Origin: a candidate division WWE3 bacterium UBA1397
Lineage (GTDB): Bacteria > Patescibacteriota > WWE3 > UBA101185 > UBA10185
Assembly: GCA_002305205.1 (NCBI GenBank)
Contig: DBQJ01000003.1
Location: 79,541 to 109,120 of the forward strand
DNA length: 29,580 nt
Direction: 5' to 3'
The first letter of the stretch is position 1, and each line of letters starts with the position of its first letter. Below, piece after piece: positions 18,449 through 26,835 of this stretch. The position numbers and the translations under genes are program-made. Under the pieces are notes generated by a model that worked only from the letters and a program-made list of their open reading frames with translations, was not told where the DNA came from and made no database searches.

Positions 18449-20287
18449 ATGATAATAAAGGATGAAAACAAAAAGGATCTAGTATCCATTGTGATACCGG
18501 CCTATAAACAGGAAAAGACAATCAAAAATGATATTGAAAATATATATAATGCAATGTCCCAGACAAGATGGGAATTTGAAATTATTGTTGTAGTAGATGG
18601 ATTGGTTGACAATACTTTTGGTGAAGCAAAAAGTATAGATAGAGATAATGTATTGATCTATGGATATGAGGAGAATAAGGGTAAGGGATTTGCTATACGC
18701 TACGGAATGGAGAAAACAAGGGGCGATATCATTGCATTTATAGATGCGGGAATGGACATTAATCCTAATGGTATTTCCATGATTCTGGAGCATATGGAGT
18801 GGTACAATGCCGATGTTATTGTAGGAAGTAAAAGACACCCCGTATCAAAAATAAACTATCCGTTCTTTCGCAGATTTTATTCCTGGGGATATCACACATT
18901 AGTGAGAATATTATTTGGACTAAAGTTAACGGATACACAGACAGGATTAAAAGTATTCAGAAGAAATGTAATCGCATCAGTACTCCCCAGATTAGTAGTA
19001 AAAGAATTTGCTTTTGATGTTGAGATACTATCTGTTTGCAGATACCTTGGGTTTACTAGGATATATGAAGCTCCTATAGAATTGAATTGGGATTCAAGAA
19101 ATACCAATTTCACACCATTGTTGATTTTTGACAGGCACATAAGATATATGCTTATTGATACCCTGGCAATATATTATCGTATGTATGTTTTAAATCAGTA
19201 TTCAGATAAGAATAAAAGTAAATGGATAAAAATGGATAGTATACATCCGATATATAGTGAGCAATATAAATATAAATTAAGATTTAGTATTATTATTCCC
19301 GTAAGAAAAATAAATGAATATTTGGAGGAATCAATTCCCTACATTAAAAAACTGAACTATGATAATTTTGAAGTTATTATAATTACGGATGAAAAGTGTG
19401 ATTATGATTTTAATGATGATAGATTCAGAATAATTACATCGGGGGAAAAAGGTCCCGGAGAAAAGAGAAATATCGGAGCAAGGGAATCAACAGGGGACAT
19501 ACTGGCATTTTTGGATGATGACGCTTTTCCGGCTTATGATTGGTTAAACCAGGCCAGATCTACATTTGTTCGTAATGATATTTATGCTGTTGGGGGACCT
19601 GCTATAACACCAAGAAAAGTATCACTTTTAGAAAAGATATCTGGAAGAATACTAGAATCATGGTTATGCAGCGGACCGACAGGTTATAGATATTTTCCGG
19701 ATAGAAAAAGAATGGTGAAAGATTTTCCTAGTGTTAATTTACTAATTAGAAAAAGTGTATTTGAAAGAGTGGGAGGATTTACGGAAGAATTTTGGCCCGG
19801 GGAGGATACAAAATTATGTTTAGATTTAATAAACAGTGAAGGAAGTGATATTTTATATGATCCAAATGTAGTTGTATTTCATCATCGCAGGGAATTATTT
19901 ATACCTTTTTTATCCCAGATATCCAGATATGGAAGACACAGGGGTCAATTTGCCAGAATATTTCCAAAAACATCAAGACTGATTGGATATTTTATACCCT
20001 CGTTATTTATCATGGGATTATTTATTGGATTATTTGTTATTAATATTCATTATATATTATCAACTATCTATTTTAGTATTACTGCATTATATCTGATAGT
20101 TTTATTCCTGGAATCATTAAGAGCTCTATTTTTAGAAAGAAGTATAAAAGCATCTATATTATTTATTATAGGTGCAATGGAAACTCATATAGTATATGGA
20201 GTTAATTTTATGATGGGATACTTCATACGTCCAAAGCTAAGATTAAGAAAGATAGATAAAAAGAGTGGAAAGTATATTGAAGGTTAA
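18449..20287 (+). CDS. Two-domain GT2-GT2 glycosyltransferase with C-terminal membrane helices
   Basis: A 612-residue protein with two GT2 modules. Domain 1 (about 11-245) is DPM1-like: SIVIPAYKQEKTI (13-25), ENKGKGFAIRYGM (75-87), TDTQTGLKVF (161-170) and FDVEILSVCRYLG (189-201), but the expected DAD metal site reads IDAGMDINPN (98-107). Domain 2 (about 278-500) is a separate GT2: FSIIIPVRK (279-287), GPGEKRNIGARESTGDI (335-351), DDDAFP (356-361), FWPGEDTKLC (448-457) and FHHRRE (477-482). Three hydrophobic segments follow (about 511-533, 539-558, 567-590). Domain 1 may charge polyprenyl phosphate and domain 2 extend or use a glycan at the membrane; this is inference. The only upstream start in frame is the ATG at 18449; no ribosome binding site is visible. 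Confidence 0.86.
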   Translation: MIIKDENKKDLVSIVIPAYKQEKTIKNDIENIYNAMSQTRWEFEIIVVVDGLVDNTFGEAKSIDRDNVLIYGYEENKGKGFAIRYGMEKTRGDIIAFIDAGMDINPNGISMILEHMEWYNADVIVGSKRHPVSKINYPFFRRFYSWGYHTLVRILFGLKLTDTQTGLKVFRRNVIASVLPRLVVKEFAFDVEILSVCRYLGFTRIYEAPIELNWDSRNTNFTPLLIFDRHIRYMLIDTLAIYYRMYVLNQYSDKNKSKWIKMDSIHPIYSEQYKYKLRFSIIIPVRKINEYLEESIPYIKKLNYDNFEVIIITDEKCDYDFNDDRFRIITSGEKGPGEKRNIGARESTGDILAFLDDDAFPAYDWLNQARSTFVRNDIYAVGGPAITPRKVSLLEKISGRILESWLCSGPTGYRYFPDRKRMVKDFPSVNLLIRKSVFERVGGFTEEFWPGEDTKLCLDLINSEGSDILYDPNVVVFHHRRELFIPFLSQISRYGRHRGQFARIFPKTSRLIGYFIPSLFIMGLFIGLFVINIHYILSTIYFSITALYLIVLFLESLRALFLERSIKASILFIIGAMETHIVYGVNFMMGYFIRPKLRLRKIDKKSGKYIEG

Positions 20288-20367
20288 TTGCAAAGAATAT
20301 ATATACTTAATAATATAGAATAGATGTTATGCTGAATATTTTTTGACATTATGTTAACCTATAATCC
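20288..20367 (+). promoter_or_regulatory. Longest intergenic gap; weak candidate promoter
   Basis: This 80-base, very AT-rich gap is the largest in the window. TTGCAA (20288-20293) and TAATAT (20311-20316) are 17 bases apart, matching a sigma70-type consensus at 4 of 6 positions each, which easily occurs by chance in AT-rich DNA. A six-T run (20339-20344) has no stable hairpin before it, so I see no terminator. No ribosome binding site precedes the ATG at 20368. Confidence 0.25.
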
Positions 20368-21888
20368 ATGTATAAAGTAGTTATTGGGTATCCCCCTATA
20401 GACCAGAGTAAAGGAACACCTCTTTTATCTCAAAATAGACAATTTCAATATTTTAACCATCCTACATACATATATCCAATGGTGCCTGCTTACGCGGCCT
20501 CTCTAGCTAAATCTAAAGGATACGAAGTTGTATGGATGGATGGTATAGCAGAAAAGAAAAAGTATTCTGAATGGATTGGTGACTTAGTTAAAGAAAATCC
20601 CAATCTTTTAATGATAGAGACAAAAGCTCCAATAATTAAATATCACTGGAAAGTAGTTGATGAATTGAAAGGATTACTTCCAAATTTAATTATAGTAATA
20701 GTAGGAGATCACGTTACCTACGATCCTATAGAGACGCTGGATAGTTGTAATGTTGATTATATTATTACAGGGGGAGATTATGATTTTCTTCTTACCGATC
20801 TATTGGAATCTATAACCAAAAAATACAATCTTCCTTCGGGCATATGGGGAAGAAAAGAAGATAAGAGAATACCTTGGAATGATAATATTCCTGTATTCAA
20901 TGACAAATATAAGACAACAGGTACAGCTGTATTAGAACATAATTTGGACTTACTGCCCTTTATTGACAGACAGTTGACAAGATGGGAGCTATATTCTAAA
21001 GAAAATGGAAATTATAAATATTACCCCGCTACATATATGTATTCTGGAAGAGATTGCTGGTGGAATAGATGCACATTTTGTGTATGGGATCATACTTTAA
21101 ATCCCAGAGGTTCATACAGAAGATTTTCTCCCGAACGTCTTTTTTCTGAAGTAAAACATGTTGTAGATACATTGGGAGTAAAAGAAATATTTGATGACGC
21201 AGGCACTATGTTTATAGGTACTGCTTTAAAAAAATTCTGTGATCTGATGATTGAATCGGGTTATAACAAAAAAGTAGTTTATGGATGTAATATGCGAATA
21301 AATGCATTAACTAGGGAATATTATGATTTAATGAAAAAAGCAAATTTCCGTTTCATACTCTACGGAATGGAATCTGCTAATCAATACACTTTAGATAAAC
21401 TGGATAAAGGATTAAGGATAGAAGACATCGAAAAAAGATTAAAGGATGCAAAGGAAGCGGGATTAGAACCTCATATCACAGTAATGCTGGGATATCCTTG
21501 GGAAGATGAAACTATGGCATTGAATACAATAAATATGGCTAAGGATCTATTTAGAAAAGGTTACGTAGAAACTATGCAGGCAACTATAGTAATTCCTTAT
21601 CCCGGAACACCCTTGTATAAAGAATGTATAGAGAAAGATTGGTTTCAAGTAAATCCCAAGGATTATGAAATGTTTGATATGAGAGGACCGGTTATGAAAA
21701 TACCCTTTTCAAACGATAGATTGTTGAAGTTAACCAGAATACTTTATTCTTCTTTCCTAACTCCCCGATATTTACTTAAGAGAATTACAGCTGTTAGAAA
21801 TTGGAATGATCTAAAATATTTAATTATTTCTGCATTTAAACTACTGGGCCACTTAAAAGATTTTTCCGATCCATCTTCTTTCAAGTAG
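20368..21888 (+). CDS. B12-binding-type radical SAM enzyme, variant Cys motif
   Basis: A 506-residue enzyme with an N-terminal cobalamin-binding-like Rossmann domain (about 1-150; VVIGYPP at 4-10, GDHVTYDPIETL at 113-124, then VDYIITGGDYDFLL) and a radical SAM core. The iron-sulphur motif is SGRDCWWNRCTFCVWD (226-241), with Cys230, Cys235 and Cys238: C-x4-C-x2-C, one residue longer than canonical C-x3-C-x2-C. FDDAGT (275-280), NMRINAL (308-314) and LYGMESANQYTLDKLDKG (331-348) follow the usual core order of the BchE/HpnJ-like group. No classical DxHxxG cobalamin motif is visible, so B12 binding is uncertain. The substrate is unknown; position suggests modification of a sugar, glycan or lipid carrier, such as C-methylation or rearrangement. 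It follows the largest gap in the window and may head its own transcript. Confidence 0.88.
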   Translation: MYKVVIGYPPIDQSKGTPLLSQNRQFQYFNHPTYIYPMVPAYAASLAKSKGYEVVWMDGIAEKKKYSEWIGDLVKENPNLLMIETKAPIIKYHWKVVDELKGLLPNLIIVIVGDHVTYDPIETLDSCNVDYIITGGDYDFLLTDLLESITKKYNLPSGIWGRKEDKRIPWNDNIPVFNDKYKTTGTAVLEHNLDLLPFIDRQLTRWELYSKENGNYKYYPATYMYSGRDCWWNRCTFCVWDHTLNPRGSYRRFSPERLFSEVKHVVDTLGVKEIFDDAGTMFIGTALKKFCDLMIESGYNKKVVYGCNMRINALTREYYDLMKKANFRFILYGMESANQYTLDKLDKGLRIEDIEKRLKDAKEAGLEPHITVMLGYPWEDETMALNTINMAKDLFRKGYVETMQATIVIPYPGTPLYKECIEKDWFQVNPKDYEMFDMRGPVMKIPFSNDRLLKLTRILYSSFLTPRYLLKRITAVRNWNDLKYLIISAFKLLGHLKDFSDPSSFK

Positions 21889-21900
21889 TAAAATGCATCT

Positions 21901-22938
21901 ATGAATAAGAAGAAAATATCAATACTAATACCTGTCTTAAACTCCGGATCTGTTTTGGGAAAATGCTTAGAATCCATTTCTATTCAAGATTATCCTAAGG
22001 AGAATATAGAGATAATAATTGCAGACGGAGGTTCCAGTGATGATTCACTGGATATTGCCGGAAGATACGGAGCGTTTATAGTTCCGAATGTTTTAAAAAC
22101 CGGGGAGGCTGGGAAAATGGCAGCTCTTAAAGCAGCCTCAGGAGAATATATGGCCCTGATAGATTCGGATAATATCCTACCGGATAAAAATTGGCTTAAA
22201 TCCATGATCTTACCCCTGGAAGAAAACATAAATGTATTAGGAAGCGAGCCTATTTCCTACACCTGGAGAAAAGAAGATGGATTTATAGCAAGATATTGTT
22301 CATTAATGGGTTTGAACGATCCCCTAGTTTATTTTTTAGGGAATTATGATAGGCACAATATCCTAAGCGGTAAGTGGACAGAAGTTGAAAGGGAAGAAAA
22401 GGATTGTGGAGAATATATAAAAATAATATTTACTAAATTCCCTCTTCCAACAATCGGAGCTAACGGTACTGTATTTAGATCAGAATATATTAAAAAATAT
22501 ACAGATAGAGATTATTTATTTGACATTGATATACTATCGGAAGAATTAAAAAAAACAGGGAAGATAGAATTTATTAAAGTTAAGACAGGAATAATTCATA
22601 CTTATTGTGAATCAGATGTTAGTAAATTCGTTAAGAAACAGATTAGAAGAGTCAGGGACTATAATTATTATTCATTAAAGAAAAACATAAGGGAATATAA
22701 CTGGAATAGTATGGATATATCAGGAAAAAAACCCTGGGGAATAATTAAGTTTTCTATTTACTGTGTATTAATATTTCCCTTGGTTGCACAATCAATAACA
22801 GGATTTTTAAAGAAAAGAGATTATGCATGGTTTTTTCATATACCTGCTTGTATTCTTACATTCCTGATATATTCATGGTACCGTTTGTTTGGTTATATCT
22901 ATACAAAGGAGATGGATAGAAGAAAATGGAAACAGTAA
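21901..22938 (+). CDS. GT2 glycosyltransferase with C-terminal membrane helices
   Basis: A 345-residue inverting-type GT2. The N-terminal ISILIPVLNSGSVLGKCLESI (6-26, read across) begins the nucleotide-binding fold; ADGGSSDDSLDIA (41-53), KMAALKAASGEYMALIDSDN (72-91) with the metal-binding DSD at 88-90, and PTIGANGTVFR (183-193) follow. Residues about 282-302 and 309-331 are two hydrophobic helices, so it is probably membrane-anchored with the catalytic domain in the cytoplasm. It resembles O-antigen and exopolysaccharide side-chain GT2 enzymes. It begins 12 bases after the radical SAM gene with no clear ribosome binding site, implying cotranscription and possibly a shared glycan substrate. 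Donor sugar unknown. Confidence 0.86.
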   Translation: MNKKKISILIPVLNSGSVLGKCLESISIQDYPKENIEIIIADGGSSDDSLDIAGRYGAFIVPNVLKTGEAGKMAALKAASGEYMALIDSDNILPDKNWLKSMILPLEENINVLGSEPISYTWRKEDGFIARYCSLMGLNDPLVYFLGNYDRHNILSGKWTEVEREEKDCGEYIKIIFTKFPLPTIGANGTVFRSEYIKKYTDRDYLFDIDILSEELKKTGKIEFIKVKTGIIHTYCESDVSKFVKKQIRRVRDYNYYSLKKNIREYNWNSMDISGKKPWGIIKFSIYCVLIFPLVAQSITGFLKKRDYAWFFHIPACILTFLIYSWYRLFGYIYTKEMDRRKWKQ

Positions 22939-22942
22939 AAAT

Positions 22943-24112
22943 ATGAACAAAAGCAAAAAAATATTAATTATAAGCCCGTTTGCCAGACCAAACATTGGCG
23001 GTGTGGAAACACACATTGATAAAATAATCTCGTGCACAAGGGATAAAGAGTACTATCCTGTTGTATTAACATACCAACCGATAACAAATAAAGGTAAGGG
23101 ATTAAAACATGAATACGGAGACGGATATGAATATCATCGTACAAATTGGTTTGGTATAGGATTATTCAGTAAAATTGAGAAATATTACCCTCTTACTTTT
23201 CTATATCTATTCCCCGGATTATTTATATGGTCTCTAATATATTATTTGAAACACTATAAGGATATTTACTGTATTCATGCTCATGGTTTAGTGTCTGCTT
23301 TAATAGCAGTATTATTATCTAAAATACACATTAAGCGTGTAGTAGTAAGTACCCACGCTATATATTCTTTTAAAGATAGAAAATTACTCAGCCGCCTTGT
23401 TAAATTCATACTAAAATCCTGTGACGGTTTAATTCCAGTTTCTGAGATGTCAAAGAAAGAATTAATAGAGATGGGAATTGAAGAAAATAGAATATCAGTA
23501 TTTGTTAATTGGATGGATACGGAAATATTTAAACCCTACAATAAAAATGAAGTAAAGAGGGAGTTAAATATACCTTTTAAATATAATTTTGTATTCGTAG
23601 GCCGTTTATTGGAAAAGAAGGGAATTAAATTATTTCTTGAAACCGGAGAGAAGTATAAAGATTATGGATTTCACATAGTAGGGGGAGGGGATTTGGAGGG
23701 AGAGGTTAGGGAAAAAGCATCGAGGAATAAAAATATCATGTATTATGGTTTTCTTAGACATAATAGTGAGGAAGAAATGAAGAAATTAGTATATTTATAC
23801 AACGCCTGTGATTTTATGATATCCCCCTATCTTTATGATGAAGGATACGCTGCAGTATTAATTGAATCACTATCTTGTGGGACACCGTTAATTGTTACCG
23901 GAAGAGGATCCCCGCCTTCTTTTCTAAATGATTCCGTAGCGTATTATCTCTCTCCCAATCCCACAAGTGATGAGTTAATCGAAGCAGTAAGATATTTGAC
24001 GAACGAAGGGAATAATATCTATAGGACAGATATATGCAGAGATTATGCCTTAAAATACTTCAGTCCTAAAAATGCCGATATTATTTTTAAAATGTATGAA
24101 CCAAATAGATAA
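22943..24112 (+). CDS. GT4 glycosyltransferase
   Basis: A 389-residue GT4 enzyme from the ATG at 22943. The N-terminus ILIISPFARPNIGGVETHI (7-25) carries the glycine-rich GGVETH motif typical of GT4 acceptor domains. The C-terminal domain has FVGRLLEKKGIKLF (218-231), HIVGGGDLEGEV (244-255) and DEGYAAVLIESLSCGTP (299-315) with the E-x7-E pair Glu300 and Glu308. A hydrophobic segment near residues 83-101 probably forms the membrane-associated surface rather than a true helix. The frame extends back to an ATG at 22889, which would overlap the GT2 gene by 50 bases and add a poorly conserved leader; I prefer the later start, 4 bases after the upstream stop. It should add one sugar to the lipid-linked glycan. 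Confidence 0.87.
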   Translation: MNKSKKILIISPFARPNIGGVETHIDKIISCTRDKEYYPVVLTYQPITNKGKGLKHEYGDGYEYHRTNWFGIGLFSKIEKYYPLTFLYLFPGLFIWSLIYYLKHYKDIYCIHAHGLVSALIAVLLSKIHIKRVVVSTHAIYSFKDRKLLSRLVKFILKSCDGLIPVSEMSKKELIEMGIEENRISVFVNWMDTEIFKPYNKNEVKRELNIPFKYNFVFVGRLLEKKGIKLFLETGEKYKDYGFHIVGGGDLEGEVREKASRNKNIMYYGFLRHNSEEEMKKLVYLYNACDFMISPYLYDEGYAAVLIESLSCGTPLIVTGRGSPPSFLNDSVAYYLSPNPTSDELIEAVRYLTNEGNNIYRTDICRDYALKYFSPKNADIIFKMYEPNR

Positions 24113-24953
24113 AATATTAAGTAAAGTAGGTGACTTAAACTTTAGAAGAAGAGTTCTAAAGATACTGGAATATTTGGATATAAGGAAAGAAGATAAAGTT
24201 TTGGATGCAGGATGCGGGGAAGGTTTTTACCTGATGCTTATTAAAAATATATATCATTGTGATATAACAGGTATTGATAATGATGACAGAATATTATCTC
24301 AAGCAAAGAAGTGGATAAAAGACAGCGAGGGTATAAAAATAGTAAAAGGAGATATTGATGAAATGGAATTTCCCGATAACACTTTTGATAAAGTTATATG
24401 CTCTGAAGTATTGGAGCATATTAATAACGATAGGAAAGCAGTAGATGAGTTATACAGAGTTACTAAACCGGGAGGTATTCTTGCAGTTACGGTTCCAAAT
24501 AGTAATTATCCCTTGTGCTGGGACCCTTTGAATAAGGTTAGAGAGAAGCTTAATTTAGGGCATTTTAACCCTTTGAGTGAAGTCTGGGGAGGTATATGGG
24601 CTTATGATCATAAAAGACTTTATTCTGTTGATGATGTAGTGGGGTTAATAACTGCAGCTGGATTTAAAGTAGATAAAGTTCAGGTGTTAACACACTACGG
24701 ATTCCCCTTTAATCACTTACTTCTTGTATTAGGGAAACATTTCTATACCAAATTGAATTTATCTGAAGAAATTAAAAATAGTATGGAAAAATTTAAATGG
24801 AATGAAGAGAGTGAGAAAAATAATACCTCCTTACTTTATAATTTGATACAACTTGTATTTAATATTCTGAAGAAGATTGATTCTAAAAATGATAGGGAAT
24901 TTGATCTTAATTTGTCTACGATGGCAGTATCAATTAAAGCAGTAAAACCATAA
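24096..24953 (+). CDS. Class I SAM-dependent methyltransferase
   Basis: A 285-residue methyltransferase of the Methyltransf_11/UbiE type. SAM-binding motif I is VLDAGCGEG (35-43); GIDNDDRIL then marks the acidic end of strand 2, DIDEMEFPDNTFDKVICSEVLEHI motifs II-III, and ELYRVTKPGGILAVTVPN the post-motif region. After about residue 165 it carries an extra C-terminal segment (WAYDHKRLYSVDDVVGLITAAGF and beyond), often used for substrate binding. It starts at an ATG overlapping the GT4 gene by 17 bases; the open frame also reaches 24072, but this ATG better matches the usual start. The methyl acceptor is not readable; O-methylation of a sugar or a lipid is most likely given its place between two GT4 genes. 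Confidence 0.86.
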   Translation: MNQIDKILSKVGDLNFRRRVLKILEYLDIRKEDKVLDAGCGEGFYLMLIKNIYHCDITGIDNDDRILSQAKKWIKDSEGIKIVKGDIDEMEFPDNTFDKVICSEVLEHINNDRKAVDELYRVTKPGGILAVTVPNSNYPLCWDPLNKVREKLNLGHFNPLSEVWGGIWAYDHKRLYSVDDVVGLITAAGFKVDKVQVLTHYGFPFNHLLLVLGKHFYTKLNLSEEIKNSMEKFKWNEESEKNNTSLLYNLIQLVFNILKKIDSKNDREFDLNLSTMAVSIKAVKP

Positions 24954-24955
24954 CT

Positions 24956-26152
24956 ATGAAAAATAAAATATTATTTATTTCAAATTCCATTGTAGGTAAA
25001 AATCCCGGTATTAGCGGGGGAGAAAGTAGATTTATTGAATTGGGAAAGAATTGGCAGAAAAAAGGATACGAGATTCATTTAATGAGTTCGGAAAGTGGAA
25101 AAATACTGTGTGAAAAAATGGGGTTAAAGGTGATTCTTCATAGAATACCCAGCTCTTATTCTGAAGGAAGATGGGAAATAATTAAACGAACAATACAGCT
25201 GTTATTCTACGTACCGACAATATTGGAAGAATTCAAAGAAGGTATTGTTTACAGTACCTCTGAACAGATTTATGATGTATGGCCCGGTGTATTTCTTAAA
25301 TTATATAGGGGAAAAAATATTAAATTTGTATCTGCTGTCCACTGGCTTCCCCCTTGGTTTTTTTGGTTAAGAAAATCATCAACTTGGTTGAATTCTATGC
25401 TTTTTCTCATGAGTGAAAGAGCCGGATTATACCTAGCCTTTGTTTTTGCAGATAAATTATTTCCGGTTTCCAAAGATACTTTTTATGATATGAAGAAAAA
25501 CATGATTTTGGGAAATAAAATACATATTGTTAAGTGTGGTGTTAACATCAATGAGATAGAAGACATAAAGAAGAAAGTGTTCGGAAGAAAAGGTGAATCT
25601 CATAAATATATTGTAGTGAACAAGAAATATGATGCAGTCTTTATGAAGAGAATACAGAGAGTAAAAGGTATTTTTGATTTGATAGAAATATGGGAGCAGG
25701 TAGTTAAACAGAAGAATAATGCATCATTATTAATTATTGGGTCCGGTATTGATGAGAATGAAGCTAAAAGGATCGTTAAAGAAAAAGGATTGGAAAATAA
25801 TATTAAGTTCACCGGTGCAGTATACTCAGCCAAGGAAAAATACACTTATATAATGCAAAGCAAACTATTTTTGCTCCCGTCTTATGAAGAAAACTGGGCT
25901 ATTGTAATAGGCGAGTCCCTGGCATGCGGTACCCCGGTAATTACATACAATTTATATGAACTTGAAGAGGTATGGGAGGACTCTATAGAATTTGTTGAAC
26001 TAAGTGATATATCTGCTTTTGTAGATAGAGTAATAAAATTACTGAATGATGACAACTTACTTAAAGATAAATCAATTAGAGGGCAAGAATACATCAAAAG
26101 ATATGATTGGAAGCAAATAGCTGATGCGGAGATTGAATTAATTAACAAATAA
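24956..26152 (+). CDS. GT4 glycosyltransferase
   Basis: A 398-residue GT4 enzyme. The N-terminus ILFISNSIVGKNPGISGGES (5-24) contains the glycine-rich acceptor loop. In the donor domain, MKRIQRVKGIFDLIEIW takes the place of the usual G-R-x(n)-KG motif, LLIIGSGIDENEAKR follows, and SYEENWAIVIGESLACGTPV gives a complete E-x7-E signature. The segment FVSAVHWLPPWFFWLRK in the N-terminal half is aromatic-rich and may associate with the membrane. It starts 2 bases after the methyltransferase stop and ends 1 base before the next methyltransferase, with no ribosome binding site visible, so it is likely coupled to both. Expected role: transfer of one sugar to a lipid-linked glycan; donor unknown. Confidence 0.86.
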   Translation: MKNKILFISNSIVGKNPGISGGESRFIELGKNWQKKGYEIHLMSSESGKILCEKMGLKVILHRIPSSYSEGRWEIIKRTIQLLFYVPTILEEFKEGIVYSTSEQIYDVWPGVFLKLYRGKNIKFVSAVHWLPPWFFWLRKSSTWLNSMLFLMSERAGLYLAFVFADKLFPVSKDTFYDMKKNMILGNKIHIVKCGVNINEIEDIKKKVFGRKGESHKYIVVNKKYDAVFMKRIQRVKGIFDLIEIWEQVVKQKNNASLLIIGSGIDENEAKRIVKEKGLENNIKFTGAVYSAKEKYTYIMQSKLFLLPSYEENWAIVIGESLACGTPVITYNLYELEEVWEDSIEFVELSDISAFVDRVIKLLNDDNLLKDKSIRGQEYIKRYDWKQIADAEIELINK

Positions 26153-26153
26153 C

Positions 26154-26816
26154 ATGAGTTTTAATAATTTAAAACAATACAACAAGGAATATATACTAGA
26201 TGATCAGGAAATATCCAGAATTGAAGTTATAAAAAAAATAATCGGTAAAGGAAATAAGGTATTAGATTTGGGATCAAGGGAAGGACACATATCCGAGGTA
26301 CTGAGAAATATGGGAAACGATGTAGATTGTATTGAAATACATCCCGGAAATATATCTTTATTAAGAAAAAAAGGATTTAAAGTGTATGATTGTGATTTAA
26401 ATACTGAATGGGCTGATAAGATGCATGACGCTTATGATATTGTGTTTGCCGGGGAAGTAATTGAACATTTGTTTCAAACAGATATTTTTCTAGAAAATGT
26501 ATACAAGGTGCTAAAACCTAACGGTATATTTGTTATAACAACGCCAAATACAGCATCTTTGGGAAGACGCTTATTATTATTGTTAGGAAAAAATCCGGCG
26601 TTAGAAACTTCTACAAGAGAAAACGAAGCCGGGCATATAAGGTATTTTGTATACTCATCTCTAAAAAAGATATTAGAGGAGAATAAATTCAAGGTGATAA
26701 ATCATTGCTCTGATATTGTTAATTTAAGTTATTCAGGTAAATTATCAAGCAGGGTATTAGCCAAATTATTTCCCTGTTTAGGAAGATCTATAATTCTTAA
26801 GACAATTAAGAACTAG
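26154..26816 (+). CDS. Class I SAM-dependent methyltransferase (Methyltransf_23-like)
   Basis: A 220-residue methyltransferase. Motif I is KVLDLGSREGHISEVL (35-50), with Ser-Arg in place of the common Gly-Cys of the DxGxGxG loop. CIEIHPGNI (59-67) is the motif II region; YDIVFAGEVIEHLF and VYKVLKPNGIFVITTPN are motifs III and post-III. The C-terminal third has HIRYFVYSSLKKILEENKF, shared with WcaG/UbiG-like methyltransferases of glycan clusters. Length is typical of the family and no signal or membrane segment is present. It begins 1 base after the GT4 stop. Its likely substrate is a sugar or the glycan terminus; capping by methylation is inference from neighbours. Confidence 0.85.
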   Translation: MSFNNLKQYNKEYILDDQEISRIEVIKKIIGKGNKVLDLGSREGHISEVLRNMGNDVDCIEIHPGNISLLRKKGFKVYDCDLNTEWADKMHDAYDIVFAGEVIEHLFQTDIFLENVYKVLKPNGIFVITTPNTASLGRRLLLLLGKNPALETSTRENEAGHIRYFVYSSLKKILEENKFKVINHCSDIVNLSYSGKLSSRVLAKLFPCLGRSIILKTIKN

Positions 26817-26835
26817 GGGAATATACTTCGTAACT

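Noticed and set aside
18479..18838. 119-residue open frame on the minus strand
   Set aside because: It is antisense to the double-GT2 gene, with no family resemblance; all motifs are on the + strand.
20343..20365. TTGACA and TATAAT close together as a strong promoter
   Set aside because: Both hexamers are perfect but only 11 bases apart instead of about 17, and the transcript would start inside the gene at 20368.
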